Of a stretch of DNA of 39,263 bases, positions 1 through 8,261 are shown in pieces (positions within the stretch are counted from its first letter, which is position 1; every line of letters starts with the position of its first letter). The position numbers and the translations under genes are program-made. Below the pieces are notes generated by a model. It had not been told where the DNA came from, did no database searches, and saw only the letters and a list, made by a program, of their open reading frames with translations. This stretch comes from Pseudolabrys sp. (GTDB lineage: Bacteria > Pseudomonadota > Alphaproteobacteria > Rhizobiales > Xanthobacteraceae). The stretch is from assembly GCA_019635575.1 (NCBI GenBank), contig JAHBZF010000021.1:1-39263 (forward strand). The letters run 5' to 3'.

Positions 1-366
1 GACCGGCTGCTGCGAAGGCCCGAAGAAATACGTGGCGGCAGCGATCGACATGAACACGAGTCCGATCGAGAACATCACCTGGTCGAGCGGCGGCGCCTTG
101 TAGAGCCGCACGTACAGCGTGCGCTCGAGGACGATGCCCGCGAGGGCGGCGACGAGGAACGCGACCGGCAGCGTCGCCAGGAAGGGGACGCCGACCTTCG
201 ACATCAGCATCACGCAGGCGTACCCGCCGAGCATGGCGAACGCGCCGTGAGCGAGGTTGACGAAGTTCATCAGCCCCATCGTCACCGACAGTCCGATGCT
301 GATCACGAACAGCAGGCTGCCGTAAGCGATCCCGTCGAACAGCACTCCAAGCGCGTTGCCGATCAC
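1..366 (-). CDS. livH: Branched-chain amino acid-type ABC transporter permease (LivH family), 3' part outside window
   Basis: Inner-membrane permease of a Liv-type importer (amino acids, amides or aromatic acids in this family). The visible 122 codons hold the family's N-terminal region: a first hydrophobic helix, then the hallmark NLAHGAFAMLGGY near residues 38-50, then two further membrane helices. The start chosen is GTG at 366, because GGGAGAG lies five bases upstream; upstream in-frame codons offer no better start. It follows the binding-protein gene by only 23 bases on the same strand, so the two are co-transcribed. The rest of the permease, and presumably livM, livG and livF, lie outside the window to the left. 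Confidence 0.9.
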   Translation of the reverse strand, partial: MIGNALGVLFDGIAYGSLLFVISIGLSVTMGLMNFVNLAHGAFAMLGGYACVMLMSKVGVPFLATLPVAFLVAALAGIVLERTLYVRLYKAPPLDQVMFSIGLVFMSIAAATYFFGPSQQPV

Positions 367-389
367 GCGTACTCTCCCGACTCAGGCGG

Positions 390-1559
390 TCACAGGTCCC
401 CGGACGGCTTCACGTTCTCGTACTTCGAGAACTCGATGTTCCACGGCTCGCCGTTGACCATCTTGGTCTCCCGCAGGTAGACGTTCTGGATGACGTCGCG
501 CGTGCCGGGATCGATCATCATCGGCCCGCGCGGGCTCGTCCACTTCATCCCCTTCATCGCCGCGACGAGCTGCTCGCCGTTGCCGGTGGGCTGCTTCTTC
601 ACCGCCTCGTAGATGAGGTGCATGCCGTCATAGCCGCCCACGGCGAAGAAGTTCGGATTGATGTTGTTGTTGTCCTTGCGGAAACCGGCCACGAACTCCT
701 TGTTCAGCTTGGAGTCGTGGTTGTGGTCGTAGTGCCACGCGGTGATGATGCCGAGCGCGGAATCGCCCATGTTCTTCAGCGCGTCGTCGCCGGTCAGCTC
801 GCCGGTGCCGTAGATCTTGGTCTTCTTCGGATCCATGCCGCGCTCGGCGAACGCCTTGGCGATCGCGGCCGGCTGCGCGCCGCCCGGAATGAAGGTGAAC
901 ACCGACTGCGGATTGAGATCCTTGGCGCGCTGCACGAATGCCGAGAAATCCGGATTGGCAACCGGCATACGCACCGAGCCGACGATCTCGCCGCCAGCGG
1001 CCTTGAACGATTTCTGGAAACCGGCTTCGGCATCGAGACCGGGGCCGTAGTCCGAGACCATCGTATAGGCTTTCTTCGCGCCGTCCTTGGTCGCGGCCCA
1101 GTGGCCGAGGGTTTCGGTAACCTGCGACTGGGTCAGCGAGACGCGCGCCGAATACTGCGACTTGGTCATGATCACCGAGGTCGCGGCGTTCATGATCACC
1201 AGGAACTTCTTGGCTTCCTGCGACACGTCGGAGGCGGCCATCGCATTGGGCGTCAGCACGAAGCCGGCGATGATGTCGACCTTGTCGCGGACCACCAGTT
1301 CCTGCGCGAGACGTTTTGCCACATCGGGCGCCGGGCCGCCGGTGTCCTTGCGGATGATCTCGATGGTCTTGCCGGCGACCTTGTCGCCGTGCTGCTTCAT
1401 GTAGAGCTTGATGCCGCCGTCCATCTGCCGGGCCGCGTCGGCGAACTGACCCGAATAGGTCATGATCACGCCGATCTTGACGGTGCCTTGCGCTTGCGCA
1501 GTGGCGATGCCGACCGTGCTGGCCAGCAGGCCGGCGGCGGCGATCCTGAGAAGTGTCAT
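390..1559 (-). CDS. livJ: Liv-type ABC transporter substrate-binding protein, periplasmic
   Basis: Periplasmic binding protein (Peripla_BP_6, type I fold) that delivers a small organic ligand to the adjacent LivH permease. The 389-residue product starts with a Sec signal peptide (hydrophobic residues 4-20, cleavage after AQA at about 23), then GTVKIGVIMTYSGQFAD, the usual first beta strand and ligand loop. The start is ATG at 1559, supported by GGAGGAC six bases upstream; a longer reading to 1619 would put 20 non-signal residues in front and is rejected. Proteins of this family in Rhodopseudomonas and Bradyrhizobium bind aromatic acids as well as amino acids, so the ligand is open. It is the first gene of the partial importer at the left edge. 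Confidence 0.9.
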   Translation of the reverse strand: MTLLRIAAAGLLASTVGIATAQAQGTVKIGVIMTYSGQFADAARQMDGGIKLYMKQHGDKVAGKTIEIIRKDTGGPAPDVAKRLAQELVVRDKVDIIAGFVLTPNAMAASDVSQEAKKFLVIMNAATSVIMTKSQYSARVSLTQSQVTETLGHWAATKDGAKKAYTMVSDYGPGLDAEAGFQKSFKAAGGEIVGSVRMPVANPDFSAFVQRAKDLNPQSVFTFIPGGAQPAAIAKAFAERGMDPKKTKIYGTGELTGDDALKNMGDSALGIITAWHYDHNHDSKLNKEFVAGFRKDNNNINPNFFAVGGYDGMHLIYEAVKKQPTGNGEQLVAAMKGMKWTSPRGPMMIDPGTRDVIQNVYLRETKMVNGEPWNIEFSKYENVKPSGDL

Positions 1560-1617
1560 GCCGTTGTCCTCCCTCATGGTTTTATTGGTTGGCGGCAGAA
1601 TGCCCGAGCTTCGGCGC

Positions 1618-1651
1618 AAAGAAAAGCGCCACGGACCGGGGTCCGCGGCGC
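1618..1651 (-). terminator. Rho-independent terminator after the gene at 1713-2585
   Basis: Read leftward, an 11-bp stem with one mismatch (1641-1651 pairing with 1626-1636) encloses a 4-base loop and is followed directly by TTTTCTTT (1625-1618). It lies 62 bases past the stop codon of the 1713-2585 gene and 59 bases before the livJ start, so it probably separates that gene from the Liv operon. Confidence 0.75.
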
Positions 1652-1712
1652 GTCAGACTTTGGTTTGGTCGTCAGGCCGGCAGCGGCCGGCGAGCGTCCC
1701 GCAACGCGGGCT

Positions 1713-2585
1713 TCAGCCCACGCTGACGGTGGCCTGATCGTATTGGCCGGCGCCCATCCCGCCTTCCGGGAAGATCTTGTGGGAGGCAATCCATTCGAAG
1801 GATTCCTCGTAGGTTTCCTTGCTGTAGCTCTCGAATACCAGCCGCTCGCCCGGACCCCAGCGCTTGACGTCCATCTTGGCGTGATAGCGCTCGGGGAATT
1901 CCCTGAGATAGTAGTGCAGATAGAGGTCCGGCCGCAGGTCGAGGTCGCGTTGCGCGCGGCGCAGCGCCTTGAAGAACTTGCGCAGGTTCTCCGGATCGGG
2001 ATCGTTGTGGATCATCATCGCGATCATGAAGGTCGTGTCGATGATCTTGCGATAGCCGAGTTGCTCGGCGAAGTAATACGGCCCGCTGAACAGATTGACG
2101 GCGGGTGAGGAGCCGTCGAGCAGCTTGTCGATGCGCGCGAACAGCATGCCGTCGGCGAAGTTCAGCTTGATCTGGTCCGCCGGCATGTAGGGCTCGAGCG
2201 CCTGCACCGTCGCGTAGTGGCTGCCGGACTGATAGCCGACCGAGATCGGCACGCCGGCGAGATCTTCCGGCCGTTTGATCTTGGAATCCGGGTGCACGAA
2301 AATGCCGGCCGGCGCGACAGAATAAACGTCGCGCGACATGCGGCCATGGCCGTTCGAGGCGGCGACATTGACGGTCCAGTGGCAGGCGCAGCTCACGTCG
2401 GCGGTGCGGCCTTTCTCGAACGACTGGAACGCGCCGACCTTGTCGCCCTTGTTGTGGTGCTTGCCGTCGCTGGAGCGCACCAGCTCGCGAAATTCGTAGT
2501 CGAGACCTTCGTCGGTGAAATAGCCCTTCTCGTGGGCGATCCACTCCTGGAGGCGGAAGTGCGGCTCGATGATGAACTTGCTCAT
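1713..2585 (-). CDS. SsuA/THI5-fold (NMT1-like) protein without signal peptide
   Basis: The 290-residue protein has the type II solute-binding fold of the NMT1/SsuA group: FRLQEWIAHEKGYFTDEGLDYEF near the N-terminus and the hinge-type segment HPDSKIKRPEDLAGVPISVG at about 98-117. It starts directly with MSKFIIEPHF and has no signal peptide or lipobox, so as annotated it stays in the cytoplasm. The start is firm: AAGGAG sits about ten bases upstream of ATG 2585. A C-A-C-H motif (C66, C68, H69) is unusual for a binding protein. Cytoplasmic members of this fold include enzymes (THI5-type pyrimidine synthases, 4,5-dihydroxyphthalate decarboxylase), so an enzymatic role is possible. It lies 36 bases downstream of the GntR gene and probably shares its transcript. 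Function unknown. Confidence 0.8.
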   Translation of the reverse strand: MSKFIIEPHFRLQEWIAHEKGYFTDEGLDYEFRELVRSSDGKHHNKGDKVGAFQSFEKGRTADVSCACHWTVNVAASNGHGRMSRDVYSVAPAGIFVHPDSKIKRPEDLAGVPISVGYQSGSHYATVQALEPYMPADQIKLNFADGMLFARIDKLLDGSSPAVNLFSGPYYFAEQLGYRKIIDTTFMIAMMIHNDPDPENLRKFFKALRRAQRDLDLRPDLYLHYYLREFPERYHAKMDVKRWGPGERLVFESYSKETYEESFEWIASHKIFPEGGMGAGQYDQATVSVG

Positions 2586-2621
2586 GTTTCCTCTCCTTGT
2601 TGATTGTTCGTGTCGTTGACG

Positions 2622-3407
2622 TCAGCAGCAGGAATGACCTGCAGCATGGGGGGAATCGTGTTCGGAGACGCGCCGGTCGCGGATCATCCGCACATGGTCG
2701 TCCATTAGCGCGCGGGCGCCGGTCCGGTCGCCGCGCTCGATCAGGTCCGCGAGTTTGGTATGGGTATCGAGGATGTGGTCGGCGAGCGCGCGCGTCGCGG
2801 TGCGATTGCGGCTCGGCCACGAGACGTGTTCGAGCGAGATGAGCTGCACCACCAGCACGCGGTTGTGCGAGGCTTCCGCGACCGCAAGGTGGAAGTCGCG
2901 CGACAGGCGGGTGAAGCGGTCGAGGTCGCCCATTTCCGCGCGGGCGTTGTCGAGCAACTGGCGCAGGCGCGCGATGTCGGCCTGCGTGGCGTTCTCGGCC
3001 GCGAGTTCGGCGGCGAGCGTTTCGACCGCGCGCTGCGCATCCATGATCTCGGCGGCGGATACGCCGGTGAGGTCGAGTTGCACGGCGAGCGCTTCCGCGA
3101 ACAGCCGGGGATTGCCGCGGGCAATGCGTGCGCCGCCGCCCTTGCCCATGCGGATTTCGACGATGCCGAGCGCTTCGAGCGTGCGTAGCGCGTCGCGCGC
3201 GACGATGCGGCTCACGCCGAACCGCCCCGACAGATCCTTTTCGGTGCCGAGGAAATCGCCGGGTGCGAGCCGCCGCGTGAACACCGCGTCGCGTACTTCG
3301 GCGACGATCTGCGACGAGAGCGACGCCGCCCGGCCCGGCAGGATGATCCGGTCGAGGCTCGCCCGTTCGCTCGTCGGCCCGTTTGTCGGCGCCCAAGTGG
3401 CACGCAT
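2622..3407 (-). CDS. GntR family transcriptional regulator, FadR subfamily (FCD domain)
   Basis: DNA-binding regulator with an N-terminal winged helix-turn-helix (about residues 30-97; GDFLGTEKDLSGRFGVSRIVARDALR is the helix-turn-helix) and a C-terminal FCD ligand domain (about 118-243). The FCD metal-ligand pattern is visible as D171-F-H173, H216 and H238; such domains usually sense small carboxylates or acyl-CoA compounds. ATG 3407 is chosen because GGGAG lies eight bases upstream; a GTG at 3431 would add eight residues. The protein is 261 residues, usual for the family. It precedes the SsuA/THI5-fold gene by 36 bases. A 15-bp inverted repeat 55 bases upstream (3462-3476) is a candidate autoregulatory site. 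Confidence 0.92.
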   Translation of the reverse strand: MRATWAPTNGPTSERASLDRIILPGRAASLSSQIVAEVRDAVFTRRLAPGDFLGTEKDLSGRFGVSRIVARDALRTLEALGIVEIRMGKGGGARIARGNPRLFAEALAVQLDLTGVSAAEIMDAQRAVETLAAELAAENATQADIARLRQLLDNARAEMGDLDRFTRLSRDFHLAVAEASHNRVLVVQLISLEHVSWPSRNRTATRALADHILDTHTKLADLIERGDRTGARALMDDHVRMIRDRRVSEHDSPHAAGHSCC

Positions 3408-3461
3408 CCGCCGTGCTCCCGAAGGTGACACGGGAAAGACTAGCGCGGCGGATAAAATAGT

Positions 3462-3476
3462 AAAGATATCATCTTT
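3462..3476. promoter_or_regulatory. Inverted repeat upstream of the GntR gene, candidate operator
   Basis: AAAGAT and ATCTTT form perfect 6-base arms around ATC, in the only AT-rich stretch between the GntR gene (starting 3407) and the TauE gene (starting 3722). Size and position fit an operator for the adjacent FCD-type regulator. I see no gene, repeat or RNA in the remaining 245 bases to 3721. Confidence 0.45.
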
Positions 3477-3721
3477 TGAAAAGTCGTGCTGCGCTGCAAA
3501 ATAAGAAAGTGTCCGCGAGCAAAAAGGGAGAAAAGGAGCGGGTCAAAACGCCGGGCGGCAAGGAATTTTGGGCCAGAAGGGCCGTCAGACGGGAAGGACG
3601 GCTCAAGGCGAAGGGCGCTTTTGCTTTTGCAGCGTCTGTCCGGCGCAGACTTCGACAACAGCGAAACGGCATTGCGTGGATTGCGAATTGCGCGGCGTCC
3701 TTGGGGCGATAAAGCTCGTCC

Positions 3722-4456
3722 ATGGATTCGTCTTTGCTGCCCATCGTCGCGATCTTCATCCTCGCCGGTTTCGTCAAAGGCGTCGTCGGCCTCGGCCTGC
3801 CGACCGTATCGATCGCGCTGCTGAGCGTGGTGATGATGCCGGCGCAGGCGGCGGCGCTGCTGATCGTGCCGTCCTTCGTCACCAATGTCTGGCAGGCGTT
3901 CGGCCGCCGCGCGTTGCTGCTGCTGCGCCGGCTCGGTGTGATGCTGGCGACCATGGTTGCCGGCACGCTGCTTGGCGGCTGGTGGCTGCCGATCGACAAT
4001 TCCGGCCGCGCCAGCATGGCGCTCGGCGTGATGCTGATCCTCTATGCGCTGGTGGGTCTGCTGCTGCCGCGCTTCCATGTCAGCCGCCGGCAGGAAATCT
4101 GGTTGTCGGCGCCGGTCGGTCTCGTCACGGGATTGGTCACGGCGATGACCGGCGTTCTCGTGATTCCGGTGGTGCCGTATCTGCAGGCGCTCGATCTGGA
4201 GCGCGACGATCTGGTGCAGGCGCTCGGGATCACCTTCACCGTTTCGACCGTAGCGTTGGCGGCGGTGCTGATCGGCCAGCATCAGCTCTCCGCCGGCGTC
4301 GCCGGACCGTCGCTCGCCGCGCTGGTTGCCGCGGTGGCGGGCATGGCGGCGGGGCAGGAGTTGCGCAAGCGGATCGATCCGGCGCAATTCCGCATCTGGT
4401 TCTTCATCGCGCTCTTGGCGCTCGGCGCACATCTGCTGCTGCACGGCCTGCTCTGA
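3722..4456 (+). CDS. TauE/SafE family membrane permease
   Basis: Integral membrane protein of 244 residues, mostly hydrophobic with about eight helices. It carries the TauE/SafE signature GFVKGVVGLGLPTVSIALL (residues about 16-34) and a weaker second repeat near ITGLVTAMTG-like residues in the middle. Members export or import small organic anions such as sulfite, sulfoacetate or taurine-derived compounds; specificity cannot be read here. ATG 3722 directly precedes the first membrane helix; the ribosome-binding site is weak (GGGGCG about 13 bases upstream). It is followed after 91 bases by the cyclase gene on the same strand, so both may serve the same anionic substrate. Confidence 0.85.
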   Translation: MDSSLLPIVAIFILAGFVKGVVGLGLPTVSIALLSVVMMPAQAAALLIVPSFVTNVWQAFGRRALLLLRRLGVMLATMVAGTLLGGWWLPIDNSGRASMALGVMLILYALVGLLLPRFHVSRRQEIWLSAPVGLVTGLVTAMTGVLVIPVVPYLQALDLERDDLVQALGITFTVSTVALAAVLIGQHQLSAGVAGPSLAALVAAVAGMAAGQELRKRIDPAQFRIWFFIALLALGAHLLLHGLL

Positions 4457-4547
4457 TCGCGCAAGCCGCATGCGGCGGACGCGGCCCTGCCCGCGAAATC
4501 CGTGTGCTAGGCTCGGGCTGTCAGTGAACCAAACCCGGACGGCTGCG

Positions 4548-5402
4548 ATGAAGATTGTCGATCTCACCCATGTGATGAATGTGCATACGCCCGGCTGGGT
4601 CGGTTATGCCGGTAACAAGATGTACTACGCGCAAAACCTGCAGACGGTACGGATCGTCGCGCAGCGGATCGACACCGCGCTGCATGTCGGTACGCATTTC
4701 GATGGCGCGATGCACGCGACCGACAATCCGACCGGCGACATGGCGCATCTGCCGCTGGATTATCTCTGCAATCGCGGCGTCGTCGTCGATATCTCCAAGC
4801 ACATGCACGACTGGGCGGTGATCACGCCGGAGATCATCGAAAGCGCCGGCGCGGATATCCGCGAAGGCGATATCCTCATCCTGCACACCGGCTGGCACAA
4901 ACACTACGAGGGACAGCCGCAGCAGGATCTGGTGAAATACTTCTGCTATCATCCCGGTCCGAGCCTCGACACGCTGCAGTGGATGCTCAAGAAGAAGATC
5001 AAGTGGTGGGGCATGGATACCGGCTCCTGCGACCACGCGATGAACACCTCGATCCGCTATATGCGGCCCGATCTCGCCGAGGAGTTCACCAAGAAGCATG
5101 GCAAGACGCCGGGCGAGTTCTTCGGAACCTTCCATTACACGCACAAGCGCTCGGGCCGGAAAGTCTCCGCCGACGTGTTTCCGTTCCACAACTGGGCGTT
5201 TCAGGAAGGCTTGCTGCATGCCGAGAATATCGGTGGCGACATCGAGCTGATGCTCAACAAGCGCTGCCTGATCGGTGCGTTCCCGTGGCGCTACGAGGGG
5301 CTTGAAGGCTGCCCATGCCGGATCGTCTGCTTCGAAGACGCGGGCGATTCCGTCGAGGCGGTCGGTGACGCGGCCAAGGCGATCCTGCCACCGCGCCGCT
5401 GA
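4548..5402 (+). CDS. Cyclase family protein (kynurenine formamidase-like metal hydrolase)
   Basis: Soluble 284-residue protein of the PF04199 cyclase family, which includes kynurenine formamidase and isatin hydrolase; these hydrolyse an amide or lactam bond with a divalent metal. The metal-binding signature is clear: HVGTHFDGAMH at residues 46-56 (H46, H50, D52, H56). The usual PxH of the motif is AMH here, a mild variation. The start is ATG 4548, giving the typical opening MKIVDLTHVM; longer in-frame readings to 4326 overlap the TauE gene and have no family similarity. It converges on the importer ATPase gene, with 15 bases between stops. A heteroaromatic ring-opening hydrolysis would fit the surrounding island, but the substrate is unknown. 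Confidence 0.9.
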   Translation: MKIVDLTHVMNVHTPGWVGYAGNKMYYAQNLQTVRIVAQRIDTALHVGTHFDGAMHATDNPTGDMAHLPLDYLCNRGVVVDISKHMHDWAVITPEIIESAGADIREGDILILHTGWHKHYEGQPQQDLVKYFCYHPGPSLDTLQWMLKKKIKWWGMDTGSCDHAMNTSIRYMRPDLAEEFTKKHGKTPGEFFGTFHYTHKRSGRKVSADVFPFHNWAFQEGLLHAENIGGDIELMLNKRCLIGAFPWRYEGLEGCPCRIVCFEDAGDSVEAVGDAAKAILPPRR

Positions 5403-5417
5403 TCGCGGTTCGTGACA

Positions 5418-6239
5418 TCAGGGCGCGCGGGCGAGCCGCGCGTCCGGGCTGTTGCTTTGTAGCGTCGCCTGGATCGCCTCGCGCAGCAGGCCGTAGTCCT
5501 CCGGCTTCCATTGCGCGACGTGAATGTCGGCGAGCAGCTTCGCCGATTTGCCGAACACGACAATGCGGTCGCCGACGGCGATCGCTTCTTCCAACTGGTG
5601 CGTGATCAGGATCGCCGTGCTGCCGCATTCGCGCGCCAGCGCGAGAAAGGTGCTGCGCAGCTCCGCCGCCGTCACCTCGTCGAGATGGCCGAACGCTTCG
5701 TCGGCCAGCAGGATATCCGGTTGCAGCACGAAGGCGCGGGCGATGGCAACGCGCTGGCGCATGCCGCCGGACAGCTCGTGCGGATAAGCATTGGCGAAGT
5801 TTTCGAGGCCGAGGCGCTTGAGCCAGTGCATCGCGCGCTCGCGCTGGATCTTTTCGTCGACGCCCATCAGCTCCAATGGCAGGCGGGCGTTGTCGTAGCT
5901 GGTGCGCCACGGCAGCAACCGGTCCTGCTGGAACACGGTCGCCATCTTGCCGCGGAAGGCATCGAAGTCGGCGTAAGGCGTCTTGCCGTTGATGCGGATC
6001 GCGCCCTCGCTCGGTTGTTCGAGGCCGATCATCATGTCGAAGAAGGTCGATTTGCCGCAGCCGGTCTGGCCGACGATGGCGACCACTTCGCGCGGCGCGA
6101 TGTGGAGGCTCAACCGGTCGATGGCGACCACGGATTGCCCGGTGGTCGCCTGCCGGAACACCTTGCGCAGGTTCTCGACCTCGATGGCGGTGGGCTCGCT
6201 CATCTTTGTGCTCATGGTCGCGTTGTTGGCCGCGCTCAT
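5418..6239 (-). CDS. ABC transporter ATP-binding protein (SsuB/TauB-like)
   Basis: Cytoplasmic ATPase of an Ssu/Tau/Nrt-type importer, 273 residues. Walker A GQTGCGKST is at 57-65, the Q-loop at FQQDRLLPW (103-111), the signature LSGGMRQR at 156-163, Walker B ILLADE at 176-181 and the switch histidine at 214. Walker B continues DEAF rather than the common DEPF. ATG 6239 overlaps the permease stop as ATGA, so translation is coupled; internal ATGs at 6215 and 6203 would lack that coupling. It is the last gene of the leftward binding protein, permease, ATPase operon. The substrate class (sulfonate, nitrate, aromatic carboxylate or similar) cannot be told from the ATPase. Confidence 0.93.
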   Translation of the reverse strand: MSAANNATMSTKMSEPTAIEVENLRKVFRQATTGQSVVAIDRLSLHIAPREVVAIVGQTGCGKSTFFDMMIGLEQPSEGAIRINGKTPYADFDAFRGKMATVFQQDRLLPWRTSYDNARLPLELMGVDEKIQRERAMHWLKRLGLENFANAYPHELSGGMRQRVAIARAFVLQPDILLADEAFGHLDEVTAAELRSTFLALARECGSTAILITHQLEEAIAVGDRIVVFGKSAKLLADIHVAQWKPEDYGLLREAIQATLQSNSPDARLARAP

Positions 6240-7009
6240 GCCCGCCACCGCAGCACGCGCGCCTCGAACCGGACCAGCAATGCCTCGAGCAGGAACAGCA
6301 GCACCACCAATACCAGCGTCCAGGCGAACACGTCGGCGACCGAGAACAGTTCCTGCGCCACCGCGAGCTGGTGGCCGATGCCGGTGACGGCGCCGACCAG
6401 TTCGGCGATGGTGACGACGCGGATCGCCAGACTGAGATTGATCTTCCAGCTGGTAATCAGGCTCGGCAGGATCGCCGGAAACATCAGCTTGGTGAAATAC
6501 TGAAACGCCGTCGGCCGGAACGAGCGCATCATCCCGCGCAGGTCTTTCGACACGCCGCGCATGGCGTCGAGCGCATCGACCAGAAACACCGGTCCGCACA
6601 CGGCGATCAGCACGAAGGCGATCCGGAATTCGACGCCGCGGAACCATAGCACCGCGAACAGAATCCACGACACGACCGGCACCGCCATCAGGATACGGAC
6701 CAGCGGGTGCAGGTAGTTCTCGAGGCTCGGCGAGCGGTACATGCCCATGGCGATGGCGACGCCGCCGACGAAGGACAGTACCAGCGCGCCGATCACCCGC
6801 GCCAGCGTCACGATCACGTCGATCGGCGTGATCTTCATTAGGCTTTCGCCGATCCGTACGAAGCTCGGGATCGCGAACGGCGGAATGCCGAGCGACGGCG
6901 AGAGCCGGGACATGATCTCCCACAGCACGCAGAAGATCACGATCGAGACGAATGCCTGACGGGGAAAGCGCCCCGTCAGTTCATTTGCATGCGCGTGGTC
7001 GGACAGCAT
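6236..7009 (-). CDS. ABC transporter permease (SsuC/TauC-like)
   Basis: Inner-membrane permease of 257 residues with about six helices and the BPD_transp_1 cytoplasmic coupling loop (EAA-like region around FRPTAFQYFTKLMFPAILPS). ATG 7009 begins five bases after the binding-protein stop codon. The longer reading to 7360 overlaps the binding-protein gene with arginine-rich shadow sequence and is rejected. It sits between the binding protein and the ATPase, with a 4-base overlap to the latter. Only one permease is present, so the importer probably uses a homodimer. Confidence 0.92.
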   Translation of the reverse strand: MLSDHAHANELTGRFPRQAFVSIVIFCVLWEIMSRLSPSLGIPPFAIPSFVRIGESLMKITPIDVIVTLARVIGALVLSFVGGVAIAMGMYRSPSLENYLHPLVRILMAVPVVSWILFAVLWFRGVEFRIAFVLIAVCGPVFLVDALDAMRGVSKDLRGMMRSFRPTAFQYFTKLMFPAILPSLITSWKINLSLAIRVVTIAELVGAVTGIGHQLAVAQELFSVADVFAWTLVLVVLLFLLEALLVRFEARVLRWRA

Positions 7010-7014
7010 CGGCG

Positions 7015-8010
7015 TTACGGCGTGTAGATGATCTTGTCGTCGGCCATCTTCGCGTAGAAACCGGCTTTCACCGCGCGCTCCATCATGTCGAGCAGCGCCT
7101 TGCGGGTCGCCGCATCCCAGGCATTGTCGGCGACGATCTCGAGCCGGTTGCTGCTGACGGCGGCCTTGAGGATACCGGGCGGCAGCTTGACGTTTTCGAC
7201 CGCGATCTTGTCGGCGGCATCGATGTCGGACTTGATGAAGGCGGCGACATCCTTGAGCGCGGCGAGCAGCATCTTCGGTGCGTCGGGGACGCGTTTGATG
7301 GAATCCTCGCGCATGCCCATCACCAGCTCGTAGCCGTTCTGCCCGGTAATCTCCTTCCACGCATCGGCTGCGTTGAAGATCACTTTCCAGGAGGGGTTCT
7401 GCTTCTGGATGATGCTGGCGAGCGGCTCGATCACCATGGCGGCGTCGACGCGATCGGCTTCAAGTTGCGCGCGCGCCACCGCGAAGTTGGCGTTGACGAC
7501 GGTGATGTCCTTGCCGAGTTCGAGGCCCTTGGCGTTGGCATAGATCTTGACGACCTGAAACTGGCCGCTGCCCATATCGGCGGCAAGCTGCTTGCCCTTG
7601 AGGTCGGCGAGCGACTTGATCTTGTCATCCTTCACGAAGATGACGAGGTCGGAGAGGGTCATCGCGGTACCGACGATGCGCGCCGGCACGCCCTCGATCC
7701 GCAGCTTCTGATAGACGGTCGGCCCGCCGACTTGCACGTCGACCTCGCCGGTTGCGAAGCCCGCGTAATAGGCAGCAATCGACGGATAGGGTTTCAGCTC
7801 CAGCTCGAAGCCGTGCTTTGCATCGAAACCGCGCACCTTCATGATATTCCAGACCAGCGGTGCGATCACCGGCAAGGTCAGGCTGGCGGCGACGATCTTC
7901 GGTTTGGTCTGCGCCGAACTCGGTGCGGCACCACTGAAAACAAAGGCGCTGGCTGCGAGCAGGGCGATCACCGCGCGGCGCGCGAGGTGCGGACGGATGA
8001 AGGGGATCAT
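7015..8010 (-). CDS. ABC transporter substrate-binding protein (NMT1/SsuA-like), periplasmic
   Basis: Periplasmic binding protein of 331 residues. It has a basic N-terminus, a hydrophobic stretch (about 13-27) and a probable signal cleavage after SSA at 33. The mature part shows the SsuA/NMT1 pattern: GFDAKHGFELELKPYPS, then FATGEVDVQVGGPTVYQKL, and the hinge segment SLADLKGKQLAADMGSG. The start is ATG 8010, supported by AAGGAGG ten bases upstream; the reading to 8151 adds 47 residues that do not look like protein. It leads the leftward importer operon. The divergent spacer to the hydrolase gene holds a strong palindrome (8215-8234) that may control both directions. Confidence 0.92.
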   Translation of the reverse strand: MIPFIRPHLARRAVIALLAASAFVFSGAAPSSAQTKPKIVAASLTLPVIAPLVWNIMKVRGFDAKHGFELELKPYPSIAAYYAGFATGEVDVQVGGPTVYQKLRIEGVPARIVGTAMTLSDLVIFVKDDKIKSLADLKGKQLAADMGSGQFQVVKIYANAKGLELGKDITVVNANFAVARAQLEADRVDAAMVIEPLASIIQKQNPSWKVIFNAADAWKEITGQNGYELVMGMREDSIKRVPDAPKMLLAALKDVAAFIKSDIDAADKIAVENVKLPPGILKAAVSSNRLEIVADNAWDAATRKALLDMMERAVKAGFYAKMADDKIIYTP

Positions 8011-8180
8011 AGGACCGGTGCCTCCTTGTTCCTCAATGACGACGTTGCCCCGGTATGCCCGGTGCGCGCAATCCTCAAGGTAGCAGGACGCAGCGAATGG
8101 TGGCGTCGACCGGAAGCCCCATGCAAACCCCTTGCCATTACTGCAGCGCAAGAGGATTTGCTTTTGCTCGCGACGAAGTC

Positions 8181-8234
8181 TTGCCTTGCGGACCGAAAGC
8201 TACTCTACTAGCATTTCATATGTGTGCATATGAA
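8181..8234 (+). promoter_or_regulatory. Probable promoter with 20-bp palindromic operator in the divergent spacer
   Basis: A possible -35 TTGCCT (8181-8186) and -10 TCTACT (8204-8209), 17 bases apart, lead toward the hydrolase gene at 8262. Immediately downstream, TTCATATG (8215-8222) and CATATGAA (8227-8234) form perfect 8-base arms around TGTG. Its core, TATGTGTGCATA at 8219-8230, is one of five copies of the motif TWTGTRYGCAWA found in this window. The palindrome would cover the transcription start, a repressor position. The remaining 170 bases of the spacer, toward the importer gene at 8010, show nothing else I can support. Confidence 0.55.
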
Positions 8235-8261
8235 TTTCAACGGCGCGAGTGAGAAGCGAAT

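Noticed and set aside
618-2108. Long plus-strand open frame of 496 codons opposite livJ and the SBP-fold gene
   Set aside because: It is antisense to two well-recognised genes, its translation is rich in H, R, G and V without any domain, and such frames are common in high-GC DNA.
4465-4476. GCCGCATGCGGC palindrome after the TauE gene as terminator
   Set aside because: There is no loop and no T-run, and short GC palindromes are expected by chance in this base composition.
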